Origin: Alkalilimnicola ehrlichii
GTDB taxonomy: Bacteria > Pseudomonadota > Gammaproteobacteria > Nitrococcales > AK92
Assembly: GCF_003399765.1 (NCBI RefSeq)
Contig: NZ_NFZV01000003.1
Span: 1-64,000, forward strand
Reading direction: 5' to 3'
DNA length: 64,000 bases
The position numbers and the translations under genes were made by a program. Shown one piece after another: positions 8,434 to 17,193 of this stretch (position 1 is the stretch's first letter; each line of letters opens with the position of its first letter). The notes under the pieces are model-generated. The model was not told the DNA's origin, made no database searches, and saw nothing but the letters and a program-made list of their open reading frames with translations.

Positions 8434-9153
8434 ATGGAATACGGCGATAAATTTCTTGGCCGCACTTTGGCCAACGACTCCTTGATGAGCCGGGAATCAT
8501 GGAAGATTTTTCAGATCATGGCTGAGTTCGTGGAGGGTTTTGAGCGACTCGCGCAGATCAAACCGTCGGTCAGTATGTTCGGCTCGGCACGCACTCCGCC
8601 GGACCACCCTTATTATAAGTTGGCGGAGGATATTGCGCTGGCGCTGTCTAATGCGGGCTTCTCCGTGGTTAGCGGTGGCGGGCCGGGTATTATGGAGGCG
8701 GCGAATAAGGGCGCTCACGCCGGCAAGTCGCCTTCGATCGGGCTGAATATCCAGCTCCCGCACGAGCAGATGGGCAACCCTTACCAGGACATCGCGTTGA
8801 ACTTCCGTCATTTCTTCTCGCGGAAGGTGATGTTCGTGAAGTACGCATCCGCCTATGTAGTGCTGCCCGGCGGTTTCGGTACTTTGGATGAATTAGCGGA
8901 AATTTTGACTTTGGTACAAACGGGCAAAACCCGGCGCATTCCGATCATTCTCGTCCACGAGAAGTTCTGGCATGGCCTGCTCGAATGGTTCAAGCATACC
9001 TTGGTCGCGGAAGGCACGATTAACACCAGCGATCTCGATCTGTTTAAAGTCGTCAACGAACCCAAAGAAGTAGTAGACGCTATCTTCGACCACTACGAAC
9101 ATCGTGGGTTTGAGCCTTCTCGCGAGGAGCGCGAGATATTGCTCGATCTGTAA
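8434..9153 (+). CDS. LOG family protein (TIGR00730), putative nucleotide 5'-monophosphate phosphoribohydrolase
   Basis: The 239-residue Rossmann-type protein carries both LOG signatures: GGGPGIMEAANKGA and PGGFGTLDE, the nucleotide-binding and catalytic motif. Family members hydrolyse the N-glycosidic bond of nucleoside or cytokinin 5'-monophosphates, releasing the base and ribose 5-phosphate. In bacteria many have an unproven housekeeping role. The start MEYGDKFLGRTLANDS has TAGGAG upstream. A strong inverted repeat follows the stop. The 363-base gap upstream (8071-8433) shows no gene and must hold divergent promoters for this gene and the outer-membrane protein. Confidence 0.88.
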   Translation: MEYGDKFLGRTLANDSLMSRESWKIFQIMAEFVEGFERLAQIKPSVSMFGSARTPPDHPYYKLAEDIALALSNAGFSVVSGGGPGIMEAANKGAHAGKSPSIGLNIQLPHEQMGNPYQDIALNFRHFFSRKVMFVKYASAYVVLPGGFGTLDELAEILTLVQTGKTRRIPIILVHEKFWHGLLEWFKHTLVAEGTINTSDLDLFKVVNEPKEVVDAIFDHYEHRGFEPSREEREILLDL

Positions 9154-9158
9154 TTATC

Positions 9159-9188
9159 GACAAGCTCAGGGGGGCCCCTGAGCTTGTC
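9159..9188 (+). terminator. Perfect 14-bp inverted repeat, probable terminator
   Basis: GACAAGCTCAGGGG pairs perfectly with CCCCTGAGCTTGTC across a 2-base GG centre, 5 bases after the LOG gene stop. It lacks a long T run, so termination efficiency is uncertain. Confidence 0.6.
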
Positions 9189-9214
9189 TTGCGCCACATG
9201 GATGTGGGGTGATT

Positions 9215-9859
9215 ATGTTCGTTCATCGGCTGAACCTGGCTTGGCTCGTCAAGCGCACGGAGCTGATCTCGGCCATACTGCTGTCGATCGCAACGGTAGG
9301 TACCGCTTGGTGTTCTTATCAGTCTGCGGTCTGGGGCGGCATTCAGGCCTTTAAGCTGTCGGATGCCAATCGCCTGAGCCGGGAGTCGATCATGCAACGC
9401 CTGGAAGCCAATCAAGAAGCCTTATTGGAAGCGGGGCATTTAGCGGAGTTCATCGACGCCCGCGTTCGCGGCGACGACGCCCTTGCCCAGTTCTACTACC
9501 ACCGCTTCCGGCCTGCGATGCGGGAAGCGGTGGATGCATGGCTAGCCACCGACCCTTTCGAGGACGCCGCCGCACCCACCACGCCATTCGAAATGCCGCA
9601 GTACGACTCGGATTTCGTTCATCGTGCCGACGCGCTGGAAAGCGAGTCGGCACGCGTCCACGACGCTGCCGCCGAAGCGAACCATCGCTCGGATATGTAC
9701 TTGTTGGCAACGGTAATGCTGGCCTCGGTGCTTTTCTTTGCCGGCATCGCGCCAAAATTCTCTCATCTCGATATCCGCTTTTTCTTGCTCGGTATGGGTA
9801 GCGCGATGCTGACCGGTGCGGCCGTGTTGCTCATTCGACTGCCGGCCATGATCACCTAA
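9215..9859 (+). CDS. Conserved membrane protein of unknown function
   Basis: The protein has about 214 residues. One hydrophobic helix lies near the N-terminus (ELISAILLSIATVGTAW). A long soluble helical segment rich in Ala and Glu follows (about 30-150). Two closely spaced membrane helices lie at the C-terminus (LLATVMLASVLFFAGIAP and FFLLGMGSAMLTGAAVLLI). This layout resembles DUF4337-like proteins, but no function can be assigned. ATG 9215 is favoured because GGGG lies 5 bases before it; a GTG two codons upstream (9209) is possible. It sits between the LOG gene and a PfpI-family gene on the same strand. Confidence 0.75.
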   Translation: MFVHRLNLAWLVKRTELISAILLSIATVGTAWCSYQSAVWGGIQAFKLSDANRLSRESIMQRLEANQEALLEAGHLAEFIDARVRGDDALAQFYYHRFRPAMREAVDAWLATDPFEDAAAPTTPFEMPQYDSDFVHRADALESESARVHDAAAEANHRSDMYLLATVMLASVLFFAGIAPKFSHLDIRFFLLGMGSAMLTGAAVLLIRLPAMIT

Positions 9860-10010
9860 GGCTCGCGGGCCTGATCTTCTTCGCTTGCTTGGCCACACCC
9901 CTTCCCCCACATGGAGAAACGGCTATACAACTCTCTGGTCCCTTTGCCCGCGCAACTTAGCGCCGAAGCCAAGAGGACCTACTAAGCGTTTCTGGAAGGA
10001 GGCACGGTCG

Positions 10011-10613
10011 ATGGCAAAAGATCTTACTGGTAAACGGGTAGCCATCTTGGTAACCGACGGTTTCGAGCAAGTGGAAATGACCGAACCGCGACAAGCCTTG
10101 GACGACGCCGGGGCGGAGACGATTCTGGTTTCGCCCAAGGAAGGCCCTGTTAAAGGCTGGCAGATGACCGACTGGGGCGATGAGTTCGAAGTGGATATGC
10201 TCTTGGACGAGGCCGATTCCGAAGCGTTCGACGCTCTGCTAATACCCGGCGGCCAGATTAATCCCGATCTACTGCGCGTACAGCCGCAGGCGGTACAGTT
10301 TGTGAAGGACTTTTTCGACGCGAAGAAACCGGTTGGCGCCATTTGCCATGGCCCTTGGCTACTGGCTGAGGCCGACGTGATTCAAGGGCGGAGGATGACC
10401 TCGTATCACTCCATTAAAACGGATCTCATAAACGCCGGCGCCGATTGGCAAGACGAAGAGGTGGTCGTCGACGAAGGCTTAGTAACCAGCCGCAAACCAG
10501 GCGATATCAAGGCATTCTGCCATAAGTTGGTCGAGGAGATTTCCGAAGGCTTACATCGCTTGCGGCGAGTACCGGCCGCCAGCGATAAATCGGAACAGCG
10601 ACCGAACCCCTAA
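10011..10613 (+). CDS. DJ-1/PfpI family protein (protease/deglycase-like)
   Basis: The 200-residue class I glutamine amidotransferase-fold protein has the nucleophile elbow GAICHGPW, with the Cys expected for PfpI/YhbO-type enzymes, plus ALLIPGGQINPDLLR and VTDGFEQVEMTEPRQAL. The family includes stress-linked peptidases and glyoxalase/deglycase-like enzymes; the substrate cannot be told from sequence. The start at 10011 (MAKDLTGKRVAIL) is clear because AAGGAGG lies 8 bases upstream. Longer in-frame starts lack this and are not homologous. It converges with uvrD, with only 14 bases between stops. Confidence 0.88.
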   Translation: MAKDLTGKRVAILVTDGFEQVEMTEPRQALDDAGAETILVSPKEGPVKGWQMTDWGDEFEVDMLLDEADSEAFDALLIPGGQINPDLLRVQPQAVQFVKDFFDAKKPVGAICHGPWLLAEADVIQGRRMTSYHSIKTDLINAGADWQDEEVVVDEGLVTSRKPGDIKAFCHKLVEEISEGLHRLRRVPAASDKSEQRPNP

Positions 10614-10627
10614 TCGACGACTAACAA

Positions 10628-12790
10628 CTACAAGGCGCGGAGGTTGGCGTACGCGGCGACTAGCCACTTGGCGCCGGCCTCCGCAAAATTCACCTGAACC
10701 CGCGCACTCGCACCGCTACCTTCGTATTTCAGCACGACGCCCTCGCCGAATTTCTCGTGAAAAACCGGTTGGCCGAGGTTGAAAGCAGCGCCGCCGCCAG
10801 CGCTTGTTGGCGTCGTCTGTACCATGGCCGGCCGCGTCACGCTAAATCGGCTGCGCACTTCTTCCAACAATTCGGGCGGCAATTCGTGAATGAAGCGGGA
10901 CGGGGTAGTGTAGTTGTCCATACCATGCAGCCGCCGCCGCTCGGCGTAGGTCAAACATAGCCGCTCCCGAGCACGGGTGATACCCACGTAGCACAGCCGC
11001 CGCTCTTCCTCTAAGCGACCCGGGTCTTCCGCCGACATCCGGTGCGGAAATAACCCTTCTTCGACCCCGACCAGGAACACGACCGGAAACTCCAGCCCTT
11101 TCGCCGAATGTAACGTCATGAGCTGAACCGAGTCCTGCCATTCGTCGGCCTGCCCTTCGCCTGCCTCCAAAGCGGCGTGAGAGAGGAACCCCGTTAGCAT
11201 ATCGATGCCTTCTTCCGGCTGGTATTCTTGCTCGAAGGTGCGGGCGGCGGAGATCAGCTCATCAAGGTTTTCTACCCGGGCCTCGCCTTTTTCGCTGCGA
11301 TCTTTGCGGTAGTGTTCTCGCAACCCGCTACGGCCGATGAGCTCTTCCAGCTTGAGGTGCAAAGGCAGCTCGGTGATTTCGCCGGCGACGCCCTGGATTA
11401 GCTCCAGAAAGGCCTTCAAGGCATTCGAGGCCCGTGCCGGTAACGCCTTCTCCGCGACGATCCGTTCGGCCGCTTGCCACAGCGTCAGGTTGTAATCCCG
11501 TGCCCAGCTGCGCACCTCGGCAATCGTCCGCTCGCCGATGCCACGCGGCGGCGTGTTAACGACTCGCTCGAAGGCCGGGTCGTCATAGCGGGCGTTAACC
11601 AGGCGCAAATACGCCAAAGCGTCTTTGATCTCCGCCCGTTCGAAAAAGCGCAAGCCGCCATAGACGCGATAGGGAATACCGCGACTGAGTAGGCTTTCCT
11701 CGAAGTTGCGCGATTGGGCGTTGGAGCGGTAGAGGATGGCGAAATCGGAGCGTGCCGCGCCGCGTTCCAGCTCTTGTTGAATTCGGTCGATAACGAAGCG
11801 GGCTTCGTCCTGCTCGTTAAATGCCGCATACAGCGCAACCGGCGCGCCGTCGTCGCCGGCCGTCCATAGCGTTTTGCCCATCCGGCCGCTGTTATGGGCG
11901 ATCAACGCGTTCGCCGCCTTTAGAATCACGCCGGTAGAGCGGTAGTTTTGCTCCAGGCGAAATACCTGCGGTTGCTTGAAGTCGTCGCTGAACCGGCGAA
12001 TATTCTCCACACGCGCACCGCGCCAGCCGTAGATCGATTGATCGTCGTCGCCAACGGCGAACACGTCGGCATCGTTACCGGCGAGTAAGCGGAGCCATGC
12101 GTACTGGATGGTATTGGTATCTTGGAACTCGTCGACCAGAATATGCCTAAATCGCCCTTGATAGTGCGCCAGCAGGCTCGGATTGTCGCGCAGCGTTTCG
12201 TGAGCGCGCAGCAAAAGCTCGGCGAAGTCCACTTGGCCGGCACGTTGGCAGGCTTCTTCGTAAGCGCGATAAATACGCACCATCTCGCGTGTGTAAACTT
12301 CGTACCCGACATCGATATGGTCCGGGCGCTCGCCTTCGTCTTTACGAGCGTTGATAAAGCCTTGTACCTGCCGCGGCGGCCAGCGGCCGTCGTCGACTTC
12401 CAGCGCGCGCATGACGCGCTTAATCAGGCGCAGTTGGTCGTCGGAGTCGAGGATCTGGAAACTCTGCGGCAAGTCGGCTTCTTGCCAGTGTTGGCGGAGC
12501 AAGCGGTGCGCGAGACCGTGGAAGGTGCCTACCCACATGCCGCCGGTGGTCGCCCCGATCAGCGATTCGATTCGCCCGCGCATCTCGGTAGCGGCTTTGT
12601 TGGTGAAGGTCACGGCCATGATGGAATAAGGCGATGCGCCTTCCACCCGGATTAACCAAGCAACACGGTGGGTAAGCACGCGGGTTTTGCCGCTGCCGGC
12701 GCCGGCCAAGACCAAAGCGCGCCCTAACGGCGCCGTGACAGCTACCCGCTGCGCCTCGTTTAGAGGGTCGATGAGATCCGATACGTCCAT
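10628..12790 (-). CDS. uvrD: DNA helicase II (UvrD, superfamily 1A)
   Basis: The 3'-5' helicase of 720 residues acts in nucleotide excision and mismatch repair; its length equals that of E. coli UvrD. Walker A is LAGAGSGKTRVLTHR, motif II is DEFQDTN, motif III is GDDDQSIYGWRGA, and motifs V/VI include LMTLHSAKGLEFP and VGITRARERL. The C-terminal Tudor-like tail (FGEGVVLKYEG) that contacts RNA polymerase in UvrD/PcrA is present. The start MDVSDLIDPLNEAQRVAV aligns with known UvrD; the upstream extension to 12853 is not conserved. It lies 60 bases downstream of oxyR on the same strand. Confidence 0.96.
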   Translation of the reverse strand: MDVSDLIDPLNEAQRVAVTAPLGRALVLAGAGSGKTRVLTHRVAWLIRVEGASPYSIMAVTFTNKAATEMRGRIESLIGATTGGMWVGTFHGLAHRLLRQHWQEADLPQSFQILDSDDQLRLIKRVMRALEVDDGRWPPRQVQGFINARKDEGERPDHIDVGYEVYTREMVRIYRAYEEACQRAGQVDFAELLLRAHETLRDNPSLLAHYQGRFRHILVDEFQDTNTIQYAWLRLLAGNDADVFAVGDDDQSIYGWRGARVENIRRFSDDFKQPQVFRLEQNYRSTGVILKAANALIAHNSGRMGKTLWTAGDDGAPVALYAAFNEQDEARFVIDRIQQELERGAARSDFAILYRSNAQSRNFEESLLSRGIPYRVYGGLRFFERAEIKDALAYLRLVNARYDDPAFERVVNTPPRGIGERTIAEVRSWARDYNLTLWQAAERIVAEKALPARASNALKAFLELIQGVAGEITELPLHLKLEELIGRSGLREHYRKDRSEKGEARVENLDELISAARTFEQEYQPEEGIDMLTGFLSHAALEAGEGQADEWQDSVQLMTLHSAKGLEFPVVFLVGVEEGLFPHRMSAEDPGRLEEERRLCYVGITRARERLCLTYAERRRLHGMDNYTTPSRFIHELPPELLEEVRSRFSVTRPAMVQTTPTSAGGGAAFNLGQPVFHEKFGEGVVLKYEGSGASARVQVNFAEAGAKWLVAAYANLRAL

Positions 12791-12849
12791 GGCGCGAGAT
12801 TCTACCAGACTCCTTGGTGGAAAACGGGAAACGAGTGCTCGGCCGCCGA

Positions 12850-13785
12850 TCACACCTCTTCTAAGAGTTCTGCCGGAGAGGCCAATTTATCCAATACCGG
12901 GAGGTTGCGGCATACCTCGGCAACGGCGCGAATCGCTTCTTCCCGCGCCGAGCCTTTGCGCCAGTAGATCGCCATTCGCCGTTTCGGCGTGGGCTCAGCA
13001 AAAGGGCGTAGGACAAATGCCGCGCGGTTGGGCAAGCTTGCGTTCGTCATCGCTGCCAATGCCGGTAATAATGTCACGCCGGCACCGGAGGCAACCATTT
13101 GCCGTAGCGTTTCCATGGAGGTCGCGCGAAATTCCTCTTCCCGACTGGCGCCGACCATTTTGCAGATATCTAAGGCCTGATCGCGTAGGCAGTGGCCTTC
13201 GTCGAGCAGCAGAACCTTCAGGTCTTTAAGTTCGTTAAGATCTATCTCCGATTTATCGGCCAGCGGATGTCCAGAAGGCAGCGCTAGAACGAAGGGTTCA
13301 TCGAATAACGGTTCGCAGTTCAAATCCAGCCCTTCTACCGGCATGGCCATCATGCCGGCATCCAGCTCGCCATGACGTAGGCGCTCTAATAGCCGCGCCG
13401 TTTGATCTTCGTAGAGCAAAGGGCGCAACTCTTTGAGCTCCGTACGCAGGGCCGGCACGAGATGCGGCAGTAAATAGGGCGCAAAGGTCGGAATAAGCCC
13501 GAGCCGTAACTCGCCCCCGAGAGGCGTATGCGCTGCCCGACATAGCTCGACCATATCATCGACTTCGGTCAGTATCTTACGCGCCCGCTCCACAACCGCT
13601 CGCCCGGCGGGTGTCAACATAACCTGCTTGTGGCTACGCTCGATCAATTGCACACCGAGAAACCCCTCCAGCTTCTTTATCTGCGTGCTGAGGGTCGGCT
13701 GACTGACATAACAGGATTCTGCGGCCCGACCAAAATGACGGTGCTCGGCAACAGCCACTAAATAACGTAGATCTCGCAGGTTCAT
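12850..13785 (-). CDS. oxyR: Hydrogen peroxide-sensing LysR-type regulator OxyR
   Basis: The 311-residue LysR regulator has an N-terminal winged helix-turn-helix (GRAAESCYVSQPTLSTQIKKLE) and a C-terminal sensing domain. The two redox cysteines fall at exactly positions 199 and 208 in LLLDEGHCLRDQALDIC, as in E. coli OxyR, where a C199-C208 disulfide activates transcription of catalase and peroxiredoxin genes. Length is typical (305 in E. coli). ATG 13785 follows a GAGG site; upstream in-frame codons are not conserved. Co-direction with uvrD may allow co-transcription, but this is inference. Confidence 0.95.
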   Translation of the reverse strand: MNLRDLRYLVAVAEHRHFGRAAESCYVSQPTLSTQIKKLEGFLGVQLIERSHKQVMLTPAGRAVVERARKILTEVDDMVELCRAAHTPLGGELRLGLIPTFAPYLLPHLVPALRTELKELRPLLYEDQTARLLERLRHGELDAGMMAMPVEGLDLNCEPLFDEPFVLALPSGHPLADKSEIDLNELKDLKVLLLDEGHCLRDQALDICKMVGASREEEFRATSMETLRQMVASGAGVTLLPALAAMTNASLPNRAAFVLRPFAEPTPKRRMAIYWRKGSAREEAIRAVAEVCRNLPVLDKLASPAELLEEV

Positions 13786-14144
13786 CGATACCTCTGTACC
13801 GCTGGGCGGGGTTCTTATGCTGAGCGGGGAATCCACCGCTACATAGAAAGGAACCCAACAAACACCGAATGTTTCCCTAAGCTTCAAGCAGAGTCAAATT
13901 ATGCCCGGCTTTGTTGCCGGACGCGAAGACAAGGTACGGCAATTATTGAGCGTTCCGATAAATATTGCGTGAGACGGTTTGCTATTTTGTCGTATAGTAG
14001 AAAAGGGGATACTCGACAGCAGCTAAGAATAAGCCTACTCAAGCAAAAATAAATAAGGCGACATACACTTACGTGTACACCGTTACGAAGTAGAAAGCGC
14101 CGAAATAATGAGTTTCACCCACATTTGCTAGCGGTGGGCTTACC

Positions 14145-14228
14145 GTGAAGCGCCAGGCAACGGTTCTAGCGGCGATTGCCGCGAGCCAAGCGTGTGTTGC
14201 CTACGCATTCTGGCGTTATCGGAAGTAA
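14145..14228 (+). CDS. Possible 27-residue small protein upstream of the response regulator
   Basis: GTG 14145 opens a short frame, with GGTGG about 9 bases upstream, encoding a basic-hydrophobic-basic peptide (VKRQATVLAAIAASQ... ending FWRYRK). It ends 14 bases before the response regulator start, a spacing that fits translational coupling. Nothing else supports it, and it could be chance. The surrounding gap 13786-14242 otherwise shows only an AT-rich stretch near 13960-14060, presumably with the divergent oxyR and response regulator promoters. Confidence 0.2.
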   Translation: MKRQATVLAAIAASQACVAYAFWRYRK

Positions 14229-14242
14229 GGGACACTACAACA

Positions 14243-15232
14243 ATGAGAATACACCCTTCGATTGATATCGATCGCCTTTCCATCGTCATTGTCGATGATG
14301 CGCGTTTTACCTGCGAAATGATAAAGCGGGTGCTCTTGGGCGCCGGCTTTATCGATATCCGGATAGCCAACAACGCGGCTCAGGCGTTGGAGCTCATACG
14401 AGAGCGGCCGGCCAATATCCTTATCGCGGACTGGCTGATGCCGGAGATGGACGGGCTGAGTCTAACCAAGCGGGTCAGACAGCTCGACGAGGATAGCCAT
14501 CATTATACTTATGTGATCCTGCTGACTGCTAAGGAAGGTCTGGAGTCGTTAACGGAAGCGTTTAACCAAGGCGTGGACGACTTCATCAATAAGTCGCCGG
14601 ATAATAAGGAGCTGTTGGCTCGCATTCATGCGGCAGGCCGGGTATCGGAGCTGCAAGGCGATCTCATTAAGGCGAACAGAAAACTGTTGGCGATGAATCG
14701 CGAGCTGGAGGAACGGCATAGTTTCGATGCGGTTACCGGCCTTGGCAACCGGGCCTACCTGGAGCGCCAGCTCGATAACCTCGTCCGCCATATTGCGGGG
14801 CGCGGCGGCGCCGCCTGCTGCGGCGTGATTCGCCTAAACGACATTCCGGCGCTACGGGCTAAGTACGGCACCCGGATCGCCGAGCAGGTGATGGAAGCAA
14901 GTGTCAATCGCCTACAGCAGGCCATGCGGCCATTAGACGTTGTGGCCCGGCTCGATGAACAATGCTTCGGGATTTTGATTCGCCACGAAGACGATCGTCG
15001 CTGCCATCCCAATTCGTTCCGCCGAATTCATCAAGCGCTTAATTTACGCGCCTATAAAACGTACGCCGGCTTTTTGAACATAACGGCGGCGGTTGCGATT
15101 ATGGCGGTGGAAACGGAAGGGGATCGGCTGCCCGCTCCGGCAGAGATTATCGATTATTTGGGGTTACACCTGGACGCGGCCGAACAAGCCGGCCGTATCT
15201 ATCAGGTTAAATGGAAAGCTTTTTCCGACTAG
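14243..15232 (+). CDS. Response regulator with degenerate GGDEF domain
   Basis: The 329-residue protein has an N-terminal receiver domain (about 10-130) with phospho-acceptor Asp in ILIADWLMPEMDG and the usual acidic pair VDDARF. A linker coiled coil (KANRKLLAMNRELEERHSFD) leads to a diguanylate-cyclase-like domain starting DAVTGLGNRAYLERQL. The active-site loop reads VARLDEQCFGI instead of the expected GGDEF signature, so cyclase activity is unlikely. It may instead bind a partner or nucleotide. ATG 14243 is preferred as the first Met before the receiver; its ribosome site is weak. No kinase is adjacent. Confidence 0.85.
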   Translation: MRIHPSIDIDRLSIVIVDDARFTCEMIKRVLLGAGFIDIRIANNAAQALELIRERPANILIADWLMPEMDGLSLTKRVRQLDEDSHHYTYVILLTAKEGLESLTEAFNQGVDDFINKSPDNKELLARIHAAGRVSELQGDLIKANRKLLAMNRELEERHSFDAVTGLGNRAYLERQLDNLVRHIAGRGGAACCGVIRLNDIPALRAKYGTRIAEQVMEASVNRLQQAMRPLDVVARLDEQCFGILIRHEDDRRCHPNSFRRIHQALNLRAYKTYAGFLNITAAVAIMAVETEGDRLPAPAEIIDYLGLHLDAAEQAGRIYQVKWKAFSD

Positions 15233-15266
15233 CGGACTGCTGAAATATCATTTTCGACAGCCCGCT
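15231..15266. terminator. Weak inverted repeat between convergent response regulator and glmS genes
   Basis: AGCGG-a-CTG pairs with CAG-c-CCGCT around an AT-rich loop, overlapping the response regulator stop. It may serve as a bidirectional terminator, but it has no clear T run. Confidence 0.3.
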
Positions 15267-15313
15267 TGAGCGACACAGGGATGTGCCGCACATCGTGCAT
15301 TTGCGTCCGTATA

Positions 15314-17146
15314 CTATTCGACGGTCACCGATTTCGCGAGGTTACGCGGCTGGTCGACGTCGGTACCTTTAAGGACCGCTACGTGATACGACAATAGCTG
15401 AAGAGGCACGGTATAGACGATAGGAGCGATGACTTCCGCCACTTCGGGAACCCGCAACACCTCGTATCCATCCCCTGATTTTAGGTTCACGCCGGCATCG
15501 GCAAACACATAAAGCACGCCGCCGCGGGCCCTCACCTCTTGCAGGTTGGATTTCAGCTTTTCCACCAAGTCGTCTTTGGGCGCTACGGCAACCACGGGCA
15601 TTTCCGTATCCACGAGCGCCAGAGGGCCATGCTTTAGCTCCCCGGCCGGATATGCTTCCGCGTGGATATAGGAGATTTCTTTGAGCTTTAATGCGCCCTC
15701 TTTAGCCACCGGGTACTGCGGGCCGCGACCTAAGAATAAGGTGTGGTTTTTATCGACGAACTGCTCGGCCAAGCGTTCGATATCCGCTTCCAACGCCAAT
15801 GCTGCCTCCAAGCTCCGAGGTAGACGGCGCAAGGCTTCGACCACTGCCGTCTCGCCCGCTTTATCCAAGCGGTGGTAACGGCCCGTCGCAACGGTGAGTA
15901 AGAGCAAGGCAACCAACTGCGTGGTAAAGGCCTTCGTCGAGGCGACGCCGATTTCCGGTCCGGCCCGAGTCATCAGGGTAAGATCCGACTCCCTGACCAA
16001 GGAGCTTTCCGGCGCATTGCAGATCGCCAGGGTAGCGGCATAACCCAGATTCTTGGCTTCGCGTAACGCTGCTAACGTGTCGGCTGTTTCGCCGGATTGG
16101 GAAATGGTTACGAACAGGGTGCCTGGCGTTACCACGTGCGAGCGGTAGCGAAATTCGCTCGCGACCTCAACGTCGCATGGCAACCCGGCCAACGTTTCCA
16201 TCCAATGTTTGGCTACCATACCGGCGTGGTAACTAGTGCCGCAGGCAACGATCTGGATCCGAGCGAGTTGAGAGAAGATGTCGTGCGCCTTGGGACCGAA
16301 TGCGGCTTCTAGCACATGATCGTCGAGGAGCCGACCTTCCAAGGTATCGGTGATAGCCCGCGGCTGTTCGTGGATCTCTTTCAACATGTAATGGCGGTAA
16401 CGGCCACGGTCGGCGGAATCGGCCGCTAACTCGGAGCGCTGTATCGGCCGCTCGACGAGATTGCCGTCGAGGTCGTAAATCCGCAGGCTGTCACGGCGGA
16501 TATCGGCGATATCGCCGTCCTCAAGAAAGATAAACTGCTGAGTGACGGGTAATAAAGCAAATACGTCGGAGGCGATGAAATGTTCGCCAATTCCCACTCC
16601 AATAACGAGCGGGCTACCCCGCCGCGCCGCGATGATACGCCCCGGATCGTTGCACGAAACGATACCTAACGCATAAGCGCCTTCAAGTTCGGCCACCGTC
16701 GCACGTACTGCCGCCAAAAGATCGCCGCTGCCTTGCATATTGCGGTGAATCTGATGAACCACTACCTCGGTATCGGTCTCCGATTGAAACTCGTAGCCTT
16801 GGGCTAACTGGGTTTCCCGCAAGGCCTCGAAGTTCTCGATGATACCGTTATGGACGATGGCGACTTCGTCGCGACAGATATGCGGATGCGCATTCCGGTC
16901 GGTGGGAGCGCCATGGGTTGCCCAGCGGGTATGGGCGATACCGACCCTTCCGTTCACCGGCGTCGACTCAAGCGCTTCGCTAAGCTTGCTAACTTTACCA
17001 GCGGCGCGAACCCGTTCGAGATTGTTTTGCCCGTTCAGGACAGCGAGCCCCGCAGAATCGTAACCTCGATATTCGAGACGCCGCAGCCCCTCGATAAGAA
17101 TTGGCGTGACATCCCGTTCAGCCGCCGCTCCCACGATTCCGCACAT
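15314..17146 (-). CDS. glmS: Glutamine--fructose-6-phosphate aminotransferase (isomerizing)
   Basis: The 610-residue cytosolic enzyme makes glucosamine 6-phosphate from fructose 6-phosphate and glutamine, the first step to UDP-GlcNAc for peptidoglycan and lipid A. The protein starts MCGIVG, so Cys2 becomes the N-terminal nucleophile of the glutaminase domain (about 1-240, with [14 protein letters not shown] and HTRWATHG). Two SIS sugar-isomerase domains follow ([53 protein letters not shown]). The C-terminus [13 protein letters not shown] is the typical lid. It follows glmU by 47 bases in the same operon direction. Confidence 0.98.
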   Translation of the reverse strand: MCGIVGAAAERDVTPILIEGLRRLEYRGYDSAGLAVLNGQNNLERVRAAGKVSKLSEALESTPVNGRVGIAHTRWATHGAPTDRNAHPHICRDEVAIVHNGIIENFEALRETQLAQGYEFQSETDTEVVVHQIHRNMQGSGDLLAAVRATVAELEGAYALGIVSCNDPGRIIAARRGSPLVIGVGIGEHFIASDVFALLPVTQQFIFLEDGDIADIRRDSLRIYDLDGNLVERPIQRSELAADSADRGRYRHYMLKEIHEQPRAITDTLEGRLLDDHVLEAAFGPKAHDIFSQLARIQIVACGTSYHAGMVAKHWMETLAGLPCDVEVASEFRYRSHVVTPGTLFVTISQSGETADTLAALREAKNLGYAATLAICNAPESSLVRESDLTLMTRAGPEIGVASTKAFTTQLVALLLLTVATGRYHRLDKAGETAVVEALRRLPRSLEAALALEADIERLAEQFVDKNHTLFLGRGPQYPVAKEGALKLKEISYIHAEAYPAGELKHGPLALVDTEMPVVAVAPKDDLVEKLKSNLQEVRARGGVLYVFADAGVNLKSGDGYEVLRVPEVAEVIAPIVYTVPLQLLSYHVAVLKGTDVDQPRNLAKSVTVE

Positions 17147-17193
17147 ACTTGCTTTACCTCCTTCACCGGAGCGCTAACGCGCCGCCCTGCCCG

